In this document: positions 7,604 to 15,886 of the stretch, piece after piece | Numbering within the stretch: the first letter of the stretch is position 1 | Layout of the letters: each line of letters starts with the position of its first letter | Assembly (NCBI RefSeq): GCF_014773385.1 | Contig: NZ_JACXAI010000005.1 | Span: 162,548-226,547, forward strand | DNA from: Metabacillus arenae | Lineage (GTDB): Bacteria; Bacillota; Bacilli; Bacillales; Bacillaceae | DNA: 64,000 bases | Reading direction: 5' to 3' | Program-made: the position numbers and the translations under genes | The notes under the pieces: model-generated | The model's database searches: none | What the model was told of the DNA's origin: nothing | What the model saw: the letters and a program-made list of their open reading frames with translations, nothing else

Positions 7604-8848
7604 ATGAAAAAAAACGACACATTTATGAAGCAATTCGAGGAAGGAAAAAGGGTTCTTATGAAAGGCGTAGACGGAGATAATAAGGCGGTGAAAAACGCCT
7701 ATGAGATTTTCTTAAAGCTTCGCAAAACCGAGCCCGACAATGCTCTAATTGAAGCCTATTACGGTAGCACTCTTGTGCTATTAGCACGAGATGCTGTTCA
7801 GCCTCTGGAAAAAGCGGATAAAGCGCAGGAAGGACTAGATTCATTGAATCAAGCAATTTCCATGGACCCGAACCAGAAGGAAATTCGGTTGTTGCGTGCG
7901 AATGTATGTCTGAGACTGCCAGAATCCTTCTTCCATTGCTCACAGACGGCGATCGAAGACTTCTCCTTCCTGCTGGATCGTTATAAAGAAGATCCTAGTT
8001 ACCTTACTAATAAGCAAGTAAGGGAAATTATAGAGGATTTAAGCGCTGCTTACCAAAATGCAGGAAAATTGAGCGAAGCGAATGAAGTATTGCAGCAATT
8101 AACCCAGTCGAATAGACAATTGGAAAAAAAAAGCGAGAAGGATATCGAGATTTTTCTTGAGCAGGTTATTCCATTACACAAGGACGCCTTGGGAGGCAAT
8201 AAAAAGGCCGTTCAAGACATGCAGCAGTTGGTGGAAAGGGCGCGATCCGACTATCCGGGCCACCCGCTTGTGGATGCATACTATGGCATCACCATGATGC
8301 TAATCGCTCGGGATAAGACATCACCGTTGAGTAGATTGAAGGGTTCGAAAGCAGGCCTGAAGATTCTTGATGGAGCGGTAAGTGCCGCCCCTCAGAATGG
8401 CAGGATCCGACTGCTGCGAGGCAGAGCCGCATATAGATTGCCTGAAAAATATTTCCACCGGGCCCACACGGTGATTGAAGATTACACCTTTCTCATCGAT
8501 CAGAAAATGCATGAAGAAGGCTTCCTTGAGACCAATAATTACTTGAAGCTTATCTACGAACTTGGCGAAGTATATTGCCGGATCGGTCGAAATCAGGCTG
8601 CGATTATGTGCTGGAGGAGGCTGACGAACGAAACGCAGGATTCTGATTTTCTGCATCTCCTCAAGCTAAAGCTTAAATCTTTGGAAGGGAAACCCGCTGT
8701 TGAGCATATACCGAACACTGAGAGCCCCACATCAATTTTGATAAGAAAGGCCGTTCGTGCCGCCGGGAGCGAGCTCCTGAGCTGGGCGGAGCAGCAAAAG
8801 AAAGAAGAAACTCCTCGCAATCGGCTGAATCAGAAAGGACGGCGCTAG
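7604..8848 (+). CDS. TPR protein with two tandem homologous halves, 414 aa
   Basis: The ATG at 7604 follows the preceding stop at once and has GGGAGGGG upstream; an in-frame ATG at 7439 would overlap the beta-propeller gene and is rejected. Residues about 25-180 and 205-355 repeat one TPR-like module: EAYYGSTLVLLARD / DAYYGITMMLIARD, then RLLRANVCLRLPESFFH / RLLRGRAAYRLPEKYFH, then TAIEDFSFLLD / TVIEDYTFLID. The C-terminal 60 residues are basic and probably disordered. TPR arrays scaffold proteins. A TPR domain of similar style is fused to the ligase at 9958-11721, so this protein probably takes part in the same assembly. Confidence 0.85.
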   Translation: MKKNDTFMKQFEEGKRVLMKGVDGDNKAVKNAYEIFLKLRKTEPDNALIEAYYGSTLVLLARDAVQPLEKADKAQEGLDSLNQAISMDPNQKEIRLLRANVCLRLPESFFHCSQTAIEDFSFLLDRYKEDPSYLTNKQVREIIEDLSAAYQNAGKLSEANEVLQQLTQSNRQLEKKSEKDIEIFLEQVIPLHKDALGGNKKAVQDMQQLVERARSDYPGHPLVDAYYGITMMLIARDKTSPLSRLKGSKAGLKILDGAVSAAPQNGRIRLLRGRAAYRLPEKYFHRAHTVIEDYTFLIDQKMHEEGFLETNNYLKLIYELGEVYCRIGRNQAAIMCWRRLTNETQDSDFLHLLKLKLKSLEGKPAVEHIPNTESPTSILIRKAVRAAGSELLSWAEQQKKEETPRNRLNQKGRR

Positions 8849-8904
8849 TCCATGCTGCAACAGGGCATAGGAAGGAAAGTTTCTTTTGAAAGGAGGTGAC
8901 ACGC

Positions 8905-9153
8905 ATGTCTAAAGATGCGTTTAAGAAGATCGTTAAGAATATAAGGAAACAAACCGAGCCGATCATTGCAACTGCTTTGATCAATGGTGCTACCCGAGTC
9001 AGCAATGAAATGAATGATGTGGTGAGTGATGGAAATCAGTCTCCCCGAATCCTATTGCGAAAAATCGCTATAACCTTGAGGAGTGGTGTCATAGCAACCG
9101 GACAAGAAATGATAACGAGTGGGGTAGAGAGTATTAAGAAAAACCGGGCATAA
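8905..9153 (+). CDS. Small helical protein, 82 aa, paralogue of the 1294-1572 gene
   Basis: Third gene of the plus-strand beta-propeller/TPR group, 56 bases after the TPR gene. ATG at 8905 is chosen because AAAGGAGGTG ends just upstream; a GTG at 8896 lies inside the binding site. It shares with the 92-residue protein at 1294 the features NGA...V, D-x-Q, then K-(I/L)...GV-x3-G-(Q/E)-x-M-x2-SGV-(E/D)-x-(I/V). It is rich in Ile, Ala and Arg, predicted helical, with no signal peptide. Function unknown. Duplication of this family on either side of the aromatic-acid genes suggests a dedicated partner. Confidence 0.7.
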   Translation: MSKDAFKKIVKNIRKQTEPIIATALINGATRVSNEMNDVVSDGNQSPRILLRKIAITLRSGVIATGQEMITSGVESIKKNRA

Positions 9154-9244
9154 CCGCCTGGTCCTTTATCATGATGTGAGGACATCCGATAGTTTGTATT
9201 CCTGGCCATGAATGCCTTTGTAGTATTCTGGATACATTTATGCT

Positions 9245-9930
9245 CTAGGTCGGATCGCCTCCATTCATAATGTCAAAATCTCGTTCGCCATCATAAGGAA
9301 TTGCCTCTTCCTCATGACAAGCAAAGCATTGATAGTTGATGGCTTGTTTCACATACTGCTTTTTCACTAACTCGCTATCCTGAGGACAGACTTCTCCTTT
9401 GTATTTAAAATAATACGAATACTTGAGTCAATTCATCGGATCTTTCCCTGTCTGGTGTTGTATTCTCTCTCTCCAATTTCTTTTACGAACCATTCGTTTC
9501 ACTTTCACGATTTGACGACGACTGGATTGTGGAAATAAGCTGATTTTTTCTTTGCTTTGACGTTTGAGGCGATGTGAATATCCCCTATAATAGCGAATTG
9601 TTTAAAATGTTCACCAGGTATGTGAGGCACTAATCATCCGATAAATGCTTCTACCAAGAGCGTTTTGTTTTATCGAGACGTATTTAAACGTTACATACTC
9701 CCCACCATATTCCCCGCGTCCTAACCCTATCTCAGGTCAACGAATTTATCTTGCAATATATTGAGCTGCTCTTTGACATTCCCTTTCTGTTTCGGTGCAT
9801 GCACATAGAAGCCTTCCCCATTCTTCGAGTAGGCTTTTTGTAATAAGGGTTGTGCTTCTTTCTTCTCCCTTTACTTCGGTATGGTACTCGTTTGACAACA
9901 TGACAACCCTTGCACACGAATAGTTTAAAC
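9245..9930 (-). pseudogene. IS91-family transposase remnant
   Basis: Reading the minus strand in three frames recovers ordered pieces of an IS91-type transposase. First comes the zinc-finger part FVCKGCHVVKRVPYRSKGR. Then, after a large deletion, GEGFYVHAPKQKGNVKEQL. Next are GEYGGEYVTFKYVSIKQNA, a HIPGEHFKQFAIIRYYRG-like piece, RKRNWRERIQHQTGKDPMN, and a Cys-pair tail (VCPQDSEL...CFACHEEE). Several stops and frameshifts separate them, so it is inactive. It sits between the plus-strand small-protein operon and the ligase-TPR gene and marks past mobile-element activity here. Confidence 0.7.
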
Positions 9931-9957
9931 TTTTTTACCTTTTATTCTCGCTATTTT

Positions 9958-11721
9958 TTATAAATGCTTGCGTTTTTTTGCTTGCTGCAATAATTGTGCC
10001 GCCCTTTCATGCATTGGCTCTAGAGCCAATGCTGCTTTTAATGCTTCTATCGCTTTAACTGGATCATCCGTTTTCATATAGCATTCAGCCAGGGATACCC
10101 ATATTTCAACATCATTCATCCCCTGGTCGATACAATAACGGAATTCATTAATTGCTACGGCGGGATCTCCCCCTAGCATATCCGGCGTATTTAACAATTT
10201 GGATCCGTTCATTCTCCTAGCGAGTGGCAATGTCGGATCGATTTCAAGGGCGGTCGTAATCTCGTTTTCCAGCATCGAAAAAAGTTCAATTTTCTCCGTC
10301 AAACTCCAAGCGGCATCGATCTTACGACCGTAAACCGCAGCCAGCCATGCATGCGCTTCCGCACTGTGGGGACTCAGAGCTACCGCCTCTTCGAACAATT
10401 GCTGTGCTTTCTCGTACTTGCAGCTCATAAACTCGTTGTAACCGCGACGAAGCAAGTCCCGCAGTAGAATGAAGCTGCTTATGTCGGGATCTTCGTTGTC
10501 GCGCTTACAAATATAGACCTGTCTCTTTGAAGCAACATTTCGTGCGAGCTCATCCCGGTTAAGCAGCGTACCGAAGCCGATCTCCGCGGTTACCGTCACC
10601 TTCAGCATTTCGGATAATTGAACCTGAATTCCCTCCAACGACCAATCGGCATATCGCTCCGAATCGAGAATCATATGAAATCCGTTCTCTTGCTGCATAG
10701 CTTTCCAAGCATCGGGTACGGGAGCTAACGAGTATATGGCGTCCTGAATATCCTTGTCATCCAACACAATCTCCCCAAATCTAATTCTATCCTTCAGTCG
10801 ACCATAATGGACGAGCTTGCTTTCGGTTTGGCCGCATGCGCATAAACCCTGCTCGACGGAGATCACGTCTTCGTTGAGATACCGCAGCAGCGGTGAAGCT
10901 TGATGGGACAATGTCGTAATCGCAGCGAGCCCCCTCTCCCCCGGTTTGACAAGCCCGGAACCATCTTCCTTCAGCGCTTCAACCACAACGTCCTGCTCTA
11001 AGACATGCATCATGCCATGCTCGCACATAGCTGCAATATTAGCAGTCTCGGCAGTACCGTATATATCAATTATTGGAACACCCCACTTCTGTTTCAAATG
11101 CTCCTTTCGACGTTTACCCACTACTTCTCCGGTAACAATGATCGCCCGAAGAGAGGAGAAATGCTCGCTGCTGTTTAAACCAAGCAAGCGCGCCGTCTCG
11201 GCCAACAATTCTATCTCGCGAGGAGATCCGGCAATGATCGTGACGTTCAATCGATTCATGAGATCAAGCACCTTAGGATAAGGTGTAACCGTACTATACT
11301 CGGGGATGATCGTCGCTCCCACTTGAAGGCAGGTTTGCTGCATTAGAAATGCGGTAGCCGTCAATCCATGTGGAAATCGAAGCAGTACAATGTCTTCTTT
11401 GTCAAACCGTACCCCGCACCCTTTTATTTGTCTTATGCCAGTTTCCAAATCCTCCTTCGTAAACCAAGCAGATGCCGGTTCTCCAGAAGTGCCGAACGAT
11501 TCGCAATAATGCACCGCTTCTTTACGGTCAACAGCAAGATGGTCAAGTGCTCCTGCCTTTCGAAGTTCGCCTTTTACTGTAATCGGCAATGTTGAGATTT
11601 GCTTTAGTCCTATGTTCATCAGATTATAATCCGCTAATTTTCGTTTGTAAAATGGCGAATCCGTTAAACGTACCAGTAAATCCTTTAATTTTCTCTCTCT
11701 CTCCAGCTTGTCGTCAGACAT
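9958..11721 (-). CDS. PaaK-family AMP-forming ligase fused to a C-terminal TPR domain, 587 aa
   Basis: Residues 1 to about 415 are a PaaK-type adenylating domain closely paralogous to the 411-residue ligase at 3259-4494. It has ESFGTSGEPASAWF (A3), IYGTAETAN (A5), RYLNEDVI, CACGQTESK and YGRLKDRIRFG, and a lid ending SKRQVYICKRD with a lysine where PaaK has GKA. Residues about 420-587 are TPR-like: EKAQQLFEEAVALSPHSAEA, a GSKLLNTPDMLGGDPAVAINEF segment of the kind seen in TatT/TTC-type repeats, then AIEALKAALALEPMHERAAQ. The fusion is uncommon for this family. GGGAGAG precedes the ATG. Its separate position from the other ligases suggests duplication and domain gain. Confidence 0.88.
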   Translation of the reverse strand: MSDDKLERERKLKDLLVRLTDSPFYKRKLADYNLMNIGLKQISTLPITVKGELRKAGALDHLAVDRKEAVHYCESFGTSGEPASAWFTKEDLETGIRQIKGCGVRFDKEDIVLLRFPHGLTATAFLMQQTCLQVGATIIPEYSTVTPYPKVLDLMNRLNVTIIAGSPREIELLAETARLLGLNSSEHFSSLRAIIVTGEVVGKRRKEHLKQKWGVPIIDIYGTAETANIAAMCEHGMMHVLEQDVVVEALKEDGSGLVKPGERGLAAITTLSHQASPLLRYLNEDVISVEQGLCACGQTESKLVHYGRLKDRIRFGEIVLDDKDIQDAIYSLAPVPDAWKAMQQENGFHMILDSERYADWSLEGIQVQLSEMLKVTVTAEIGFGTLLNRDELARNVASKRQVYICKRDNEDPDISSFILLRDLLRRGYNEFMSCKYEKAQQLFEEAVALSPHSAEAHAWLAAVYGRKIDAAWSLTEKIELFSMLENEITTALEIDPTLPLARRMNGSKLLNTPDMLGGDPAVAINEFRYCIDQGMNDVEIWVSLAECYMKTDDPVKAIEALKAALALEPMHERAAQLLQQAKKRKHL

Positions 11722-12303
11722 GGATAACTCTCCCTTTCAAATATCTTCAGCCCAACATTGCAGTTTGTCGTATATCATGATCTTCCAATACCAGGCATGC
11801 CATCGCCTCTATGACCGGCACGATTCTCGGCACCATTCATATATAAAGAAATACATAATATTTATATGCCCTTGCTTTTGATATGTTCTCGGCTAATGCC
11901 AATGTTAACCGTATCGTTATGCCAAAATAAATGGATAAGAAGGTTTTGTCTGCAATCATTGTGAAATATTTTCTTTAGCATAACGATACTTGATATGCAA
12001 GAAGCGACCAGGCATATGAACCAAGGTTATTCCTACTTTGGTTATTGTTAATCCAGCAATATGGCTGCTATTATTAATGGGAAGTTATATCCATGAAAAG
12101 AAAGTTCATTTATCAGCCTTAGACAAACAAAATCCAACGGATAAAGAGATAAGGGACACATTAAAGTCCCTTTCTATTTTAGCATCACTTATGATACGGT
12201 TACCGCGCTGTCTGTAACGGCAAGTTATAGGCCCTTGACGATGTGTAGCAGGAGAATTTTACTATATCTAGCCGCACCATAAACCATCCGCCAAATATTG
12301 CTG
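11722..12303. other. Intergenic stretch with a possible gene fragment
   Basis: Mostly featureless. From about 12023 to 12200 the plus strand reads a membrane-like piece (VIVNPAIWLLLLMGSYIHEK and on to DKEIRDTLKSLSILASLMIR) without a start codon or binding site. It may be a relic of a small membrane protein. No RNA gene seen. Confidence 0.3.
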
Positions 12304-12852
12304 TTATTCCAAGATCCCCGCTTCAACCACTCTCCAGACCCCTTCAAATTCTCTTTTAATATCAATCAGTAACCACTTTTCTGCAAAGGCAGGCGCGGAA
12401 AACCAGGAGAATGCCAACAGAAGGGCATGTAAAAGTCCGTTGTCTTCGATTTTACTTGCCGCTTTTAAGCTTCCCACTAAATCTTCAATGTGTCGGGCCC
12501 ATACAATTGGATTTCCATCAATATAGGTAGTATATAACTTGAACATTTCTGGCTCACGTAAATAAGATTGATATTTTGATTCGCTTAAACTCCATAGCCA
12601 GTCATGAACGATTTCCTTTGTAGATGAATAATTTTCAGTTTCAAAAGGAAAAAGTATTGCCAATTCATGATTAAGCCATGAACTTGCAAGAGCAGTCCAT
12701 AGTTCTTCTTTTCCTGTGAAATACTTATAGATCGCCGCATGAGTCGTTCCTAGTTCATTTGCGACTTTTGAAAGATTAACTTTCTCCATGCCTTGTTCAG
12801 CCACCATTCGGTGAGCGGTTTCCAATATTAGTTCTCTGCTTAAACTTTTCAT
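12304..12852 (-). CDS. TetR/AcrR-family transcriptional regulator, 182 aa
   Basis: An N-terminal TetR helix-turn-helix is clear: LILETAHRMVAEQGMEKVNL, VANELGTTHAAIYKYF, KEELWTAL. The C-terminal ligand domain is of the TetR_C type with several Trp. It probably represses the divergent SDR gene and itself through the two palindromes between them. I chose ATG at 12852 because a consensus promoter (TTGTAA, 17 bp, TATAAT) places the transcript start at that ATG, giving a leaderless mRNA. The alternative ATG at 12867 overlaps the -10 box. Confidence 0.9.
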   Translation of the reverse strand: MKSLSRELILETAHRMVAEQGMEKVNLSKVANELGTTHAAIYKYFTGKEELWTALASSWLNHELAILFPFETENYSSTKEIVHDWLWSLSESKYQSYLREPEMFKLYTTYIDGNPIVWARHIEDLVGSLKAASKIEDNGLLHALLLAFSWFSAPAFAEKWLLIDIKREFEGVWRVVEAGILE

Positions 12853-12858
12853 GCATTC

Positions 12859-12887
12859 ATTATACATACAAACACTTTCAGTTACAA
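12859..12887 (-). promoter_or_regulatory. Promoter of the TetR gene, leaderless
   Basis: Minus-strand TTGTAA (12882-12887), 17-bp spacer, TATAAT (12859-12864). The start point expected about seven bases downstream coincides with the ATG at 12852. The -35 lies inside the first palindromic operator, implying autorepression. Confidence 0.6.
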
Positions 12888-12905
12888 CTATTGACTTTTG
12901 TAACT
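12880..12905. promoter_or_regulatory. TetR operator 1 (inverted repeat)
   Basis: AGTTACAA and TTGTAACT form an inverted repeat with a 10-bp centre. It overlaps the -35 box of the regulator gene and contains TTGACT (12891-12896), the likely -35 of the SDR gene with TATCTT at 12914-12919 as its -10 (17-bp spacer). One bound repressor could block both promoters. Confidence 0.65.
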
Positions 12906-12933
12906 AAACAGTATATCTTAATATTATTATTTA

Positions 12934-12957
12934 GTTACAAAAATTAAAATTTGTAAC
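12934..12957. promoter_or_regulatory. TetR operator 2 (inverted repeat)
   Basis: GTTACAAA and TTTGTAAC form a perfect inverted repeat with an 8-bp centre. It shares the half-site GTTACAA with operator 1, and the two centres are about 53 bp (five helical turns) apart. It lies just downstream of the expected SDR start point, a classic repression site. Confidence 0.65.
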
Positions 12958-12975
12958 CAACAGAGGAGAAACAAT

Positions 12976-13725
12976 ATGGAGCTTAAAAATAACACTATTA
13001 TCATCACGGGCGGCACTTCAGGTATTGGTCTTGCCTTTGCCAATGAATTGTTGAAACGTGGCAATAAAGTCATTGTTGTTGGTCGTAATCAAGAAACCAT
13101 CGATAAAATAACAAAAGATAATAAAGGACTAATCGGGCTTCGAGGGAACATTTCAAATGCGGATTCTGTTCGCAAAATCGCAGCATTTATTAATGAAAAC
13201 TATCCCGAGGCCAATATCTTAATCAACTCAGCAGGCATCATGCGTCCATTTAAAATGCTAGATGAAAACGTTGACCTGGAGCAGGCAACCTCTGAAGTTG
13301 AAACGAATTTAAACGGGACCATTTGGATAACAAAAGCATTGCTTCCCCAATTCTCCAAACAAAGAGAAGCCATGATCGTAACCGTTAGCTCTGGTCTTTC
13401 CTATGTTACTTCGCCCATTCAACCTGTGTATTCCGCAACAAAAGCAGGCGTGCATATGTTTACCGATGCACTTCGAATACAGCTAAAGAAATCGAATAAA
13501 AATATTCACGTAATGGAGCTTGTCCCACCTCTCGTTGCCGAAACCAATCTTGAACCGAACATGCAGAAAAGAGGTCCAAATATGAGTTTGAAGACTCTCG
13601 TTAAGCATGGAATCAAAGGTATGGAAAAAAACAAAAAACGTGTAGTACCTGGTTTCTCAAAATTTATGCGTTTTGCCGGTAAATACTTCCCCGACTTCCT
13701 TCCCAATTTGATGGCAAAAGAATGA
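12976..13725 (+). CDS. Short-chain dehydrogenase/reductase, DltE-like, 249 aa
   Basis: A classical SDR: cofactor motif TGGTSGIG (residues 11-18), NSAG (about 84-87), catalytic Ser in TVSSGLSY, and Tyr/Lys in YSATKAG. The overall sequence, especially VSSGLSYVTSPIQPVYSATK and HVMELVPPLVAET, resembles the DltE/YdfG-like oxidoreductases of Bacillus. The substrate is unknown. It has its own ribosome binding site (AGAGGAG) and is transcribed divergently from the TetR gene, which most likely controls it. A regulator plus SDR pair commonly answers a toxic small molecule or aldehyde. Confidence 0.9.
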   Translation: MELKNNTIIITGGTSGIGLAFANELLKRGNKVIVVGRNQETIDKITKDNKGLIGLRGNISNADSVRKIAAFINENYPEANILINSAGIMRPFKMLDENVDLEQATSEVETNLNGTIWITKALLPQFSKQREAMIVTVSSGLSYVTSPIQPVYSATKAGVHMFTDALRIQLKKSNKNIHVMELVPPLVAETNLEPNMQKRGPNMSLKTLVKHGIKGMEKNKKRVVPGFSKFMRFAGKYFPDFLPNLMAKE

Positions 13726-13777
13726 ATGAATGAGCCTTGAGCGTAAATGGATGTTGGAATACAGGATGGCAGTGATG

Positions 13778-13985
13778 AATGATCAGCGAAAATAAAATAA
13801 GCGGAGATTTTTCGGTTAGATGCAGAATGGAGCTCGTTTCGAGGTGTATAAGCGGGGGTTTTCCGGTTATGCAAAGCAAAATCCCCCATTTTCGCGGTTT
13901 TAGGGTCAATAGGAGGAATTTCTCCGTCTATTTAAGCTATTTTTTATCTAATTTACTAATTAAGAGTAATTTTTCCGTCTATTTA
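13778..13985. repeat. Intergenic array of short imperfect repeats
   Basis: About 200 bp between convergent genes with recurring motifs such as GGAGATTTTTC, GGAGGAATTTCTCCG and TTTTTCCGTCTATTT and small hairpins (for example GGAGGAATTTCTCC). No ORF of coding quality. Similar degenerate sequence occurs at about 26880-27060. Confidence 0.4.
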
Positions 13986-14648
13986 TCAGACCGGATGCTT
14001 AACCTGTTCCCCCAACCGATAAGAGCGGATTCTCATGGTTCCTGATGCAGGAATCAGCTTCTTTTTATCGACTAGTTGAGAGAGTACTTTTTTTACCGTC
14101 TTGTCACTTACCTTCAGATACTTCTCGACTTCTATAGGGGATATGGCTTCTCCTTTTCGAATCGCTAGTCGAAGCACTTCCTTTTCGAAAATGGACAAAG
14201 AGCTCTGATCCAGCTCATCACCCAGCCATCGGCCAATCACTTGCTGGACATTTTGTTGGCACCGACGAGGTTGCTCTTTAACTTGGTCATAAGAAAAACG
14301 GATCACGGTCCATCCGTCAATCACCAACTGGTTTTGACGTTCCAGGCTGTCGGAAAATTGCCATCTGCTAAGGTTCTTCAGGTGAGGGCCATACCCGTCG
14401 ATCTCAAAGCAAATCCGGATGGCGGGACGAATATAAGCAAAGTCCAAATATCTTTTGCCATCCTTGAAATCATTGACTTCATATTCCGGATGAAGATAGC
14501 TGAATTGATAAAATAAAGGCCACCACACTTGCCTCAAAAACACCCTTTCAGCATGGCTGTGACCTTCTTGTAAGCGCCGCAACCGTTCACCAGTTCTTAC
14601 CTGTAAGTGAGCTTTCATAAATGCTTGGTATTCTTCTTCAAATCCCAT
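13986..14648 (-). CDS. DUF559/Vsr-fold nuclease-like protein with C-terminal winged helix, 220 aa
   Basis: Residues about 30-150 resemble the DUF559 branch of restriction-endonuclease-fold proteins: HAERVFLRQVWWPLF, YLDFAYIRPAIRICFEIDGYGPH, then RQNQLVIDGWTVIRFSYDQV. The Asp before Phe-Ala and the E-I-D of the core strand are candidate catalytic residues (D...E-x-D/K type). Residues about 165-220 look like a winged helix-turn-helix (SPIEVEKYLKVSDKTVKKVL). The ATG at 14648 has AGGAGGAGGG upstream; an in-frame TTG at 14669 lies inside the binding site. Its role may be DNA repair or defence; it stands alone. Confidence 0.7.
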   Translation of the reverse strand: MGFEEEYQAFMKAHLQVRTGERLRRLQEGHSHAERVFLRQVWWPLFYQFSYLHPEYEVNDFKDGKRYLDFAYIRPAIRICFEIDGYGPHLKNLSRWQFSDSLERQNQLVIDGWTVIRFSYDQVKEQPRRCQQNVQQVIGRWLGDELDQSSLSIFEKEVLRLAIRKGEAISPIEVEKYLKVSDKTVKKVLSQLVDKKKLIPASGTMRIRSYRLGEQVKHPV

Positions 14649-14810
14649 AGCATCCCTCCTCCTATCCAATGGTAATTCATTCCTTATCTAAATGAGAGGT
14701 ACCTTAACATATTTCCAAAAATCGTTCCAGCAAGCGATGCAATCAGAATTGATCCGGAAACCACCTGTTCTAAAGCTCTGAACAGCCAACAAAGGAAAAA
14801 TCCTCATAAT

Positions 14811-15042
14811 TTAATCAAAATTTAGTGGACAAACCACAAAAATTAAATGATTTACTAATTTGAAAGCCCATCTATCCTCAATATCCTCTGCTAATTCTTC
14901 AAAGACTAATACCTATTCCTCAATCGGAACCATGAAATCCTAATCGCAAACATTTTTCTCGATACTCTTCAAATGACAAATGATAATTTTCAGGCGGTTT
15001 GCCAAATAGTATGGTAAATACGAATAAATCATCTCCCTTCAT
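14811..15042 (-). pseudogene. Frameshifted small hypothetical gene
   Basis: From ATG at 15042 the minus strand reads 40 residues (MKGDDLFVFTILFGKPPENY... ending LGFHGSD). After a shift near 14917 it continues as VFEELAEDIEDRWAFKLVNH to a stop at 14811. Both parts have coding-like composition, so one broken gene is likely. No family recognised. Confidence 0.35.
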
Positions 15043-15368
15043 TTTTCATTTAACTTCGAACAAATTTTTATAATTAACGGGTGTTAATGTGAAGTAAAAA
15101 AGAGGTTTAATGTGGTATCGATTGGAGAAAATAAAAGGTGAATTAAGACAAATAATTTAAAAAATAAAAGCTATTTTATGCGATAGGAAAGGAGAAAAGA
15201 AAATGTTGCAGAGGAGTTTGAGGATAGAGCTATTTTTAGTTTAAAAGGATTCATAATTTTGTCAACCTATTTCCTTAAAATTCTTATTATTTCGATTTCT
15301 CCTAAGAAAACTTGTTAAGTTCTAGCCTCCCCATCCTTAAGGAGAGGCAATTTGGCTTAAAACCTCAT
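15043..15368. other. AT-rich intergenic stretch at the accessory/core junction
   Basis: No coding sequence, RNA gene or repeat recognised. This gap separates the accessory region from the conserved origin region that begins with rlmH. Confidence 0.4.
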
Positions 15369-15848
15369 TTACTTATGATACGGCTCCCCCCGATTAATCC
15401 GAAAAGCACGATAAACCTGCTCAAGCAAAATCAGCCGCATCAGCTGATGAGGGAAGGTCATTTTTGAAAAGGACAGGGTGACGTTCGCCCGTTTCATAAC
15501 GGCGTCACTTAGCCCGAGTGATCCCCCAATAATAAAAGCTATCTTGCTTTTCCCGTATGTGGCAAGCTTGTCTAAATCAGCGGCCAGCTGCTCGGAGGTT
15601 TTCATTTTTCCTTCGATGGCGAGGGCGATGACGTGAGTATCGTCTGATAGCTTGGAGAGGATGCGGTCGCCTTCTTTATCTTTAACTTGCAGCATTTCTT
15701 GTTCGCTTAAATTTTCAGGTGCTTTTTCGTCTGGCAGCTCGATGATTTCTACCTTTGCGTAGAGAGTTAACCGCTTTAAATATTCGTCTATTCCTTGCTT
15801 TAAATATTTTTCCTTTAATTTTCCTATTGTACAAATTGTGATATTCAC
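15369..15848 (-). CDS. rlmH: 23S rRNA pseudouridine-1915 N3-methyltransferase RlmH
   Basis: Methylates the pseudouridine at helix 69 of 23S rRNA using S-adenosylmethionine. It is 159 residues, the full family length, with the SPOUT knot motifs [17 protein letters not shown] and the signature C-terminus [28 protein letters not shown]. It is the last gene of the conserved leftward block. The upstream 240 bp carry yyzF and several DnaA boxes. Confidence 0.97.
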   Translation of the reverse strand: MNITICTIGKLKEKYLKQGIDEYLKRLTLYAKVEIIELPDEKAPENLSEQEMLQVKDKEGDRILSKLSDDTHVIALAIEGKMKTSEQLAADLDKLATYGKSKIAFIIGGSLGLSDAVMKRANVTLSFSKMTFPHQLMRLILLEQVYRAFRINRGEPYHK

Positions 15849-15886
15849 AGTTCATCCCCACTTTAAAAACAAGTTATGCACACACT

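Noticed and set aside
13506..13909. Minus-strand ORFs opposite the SDR gene end
   Set aside because: Antisense frames of the SDR gene and the low-complexity array; no binding sites.
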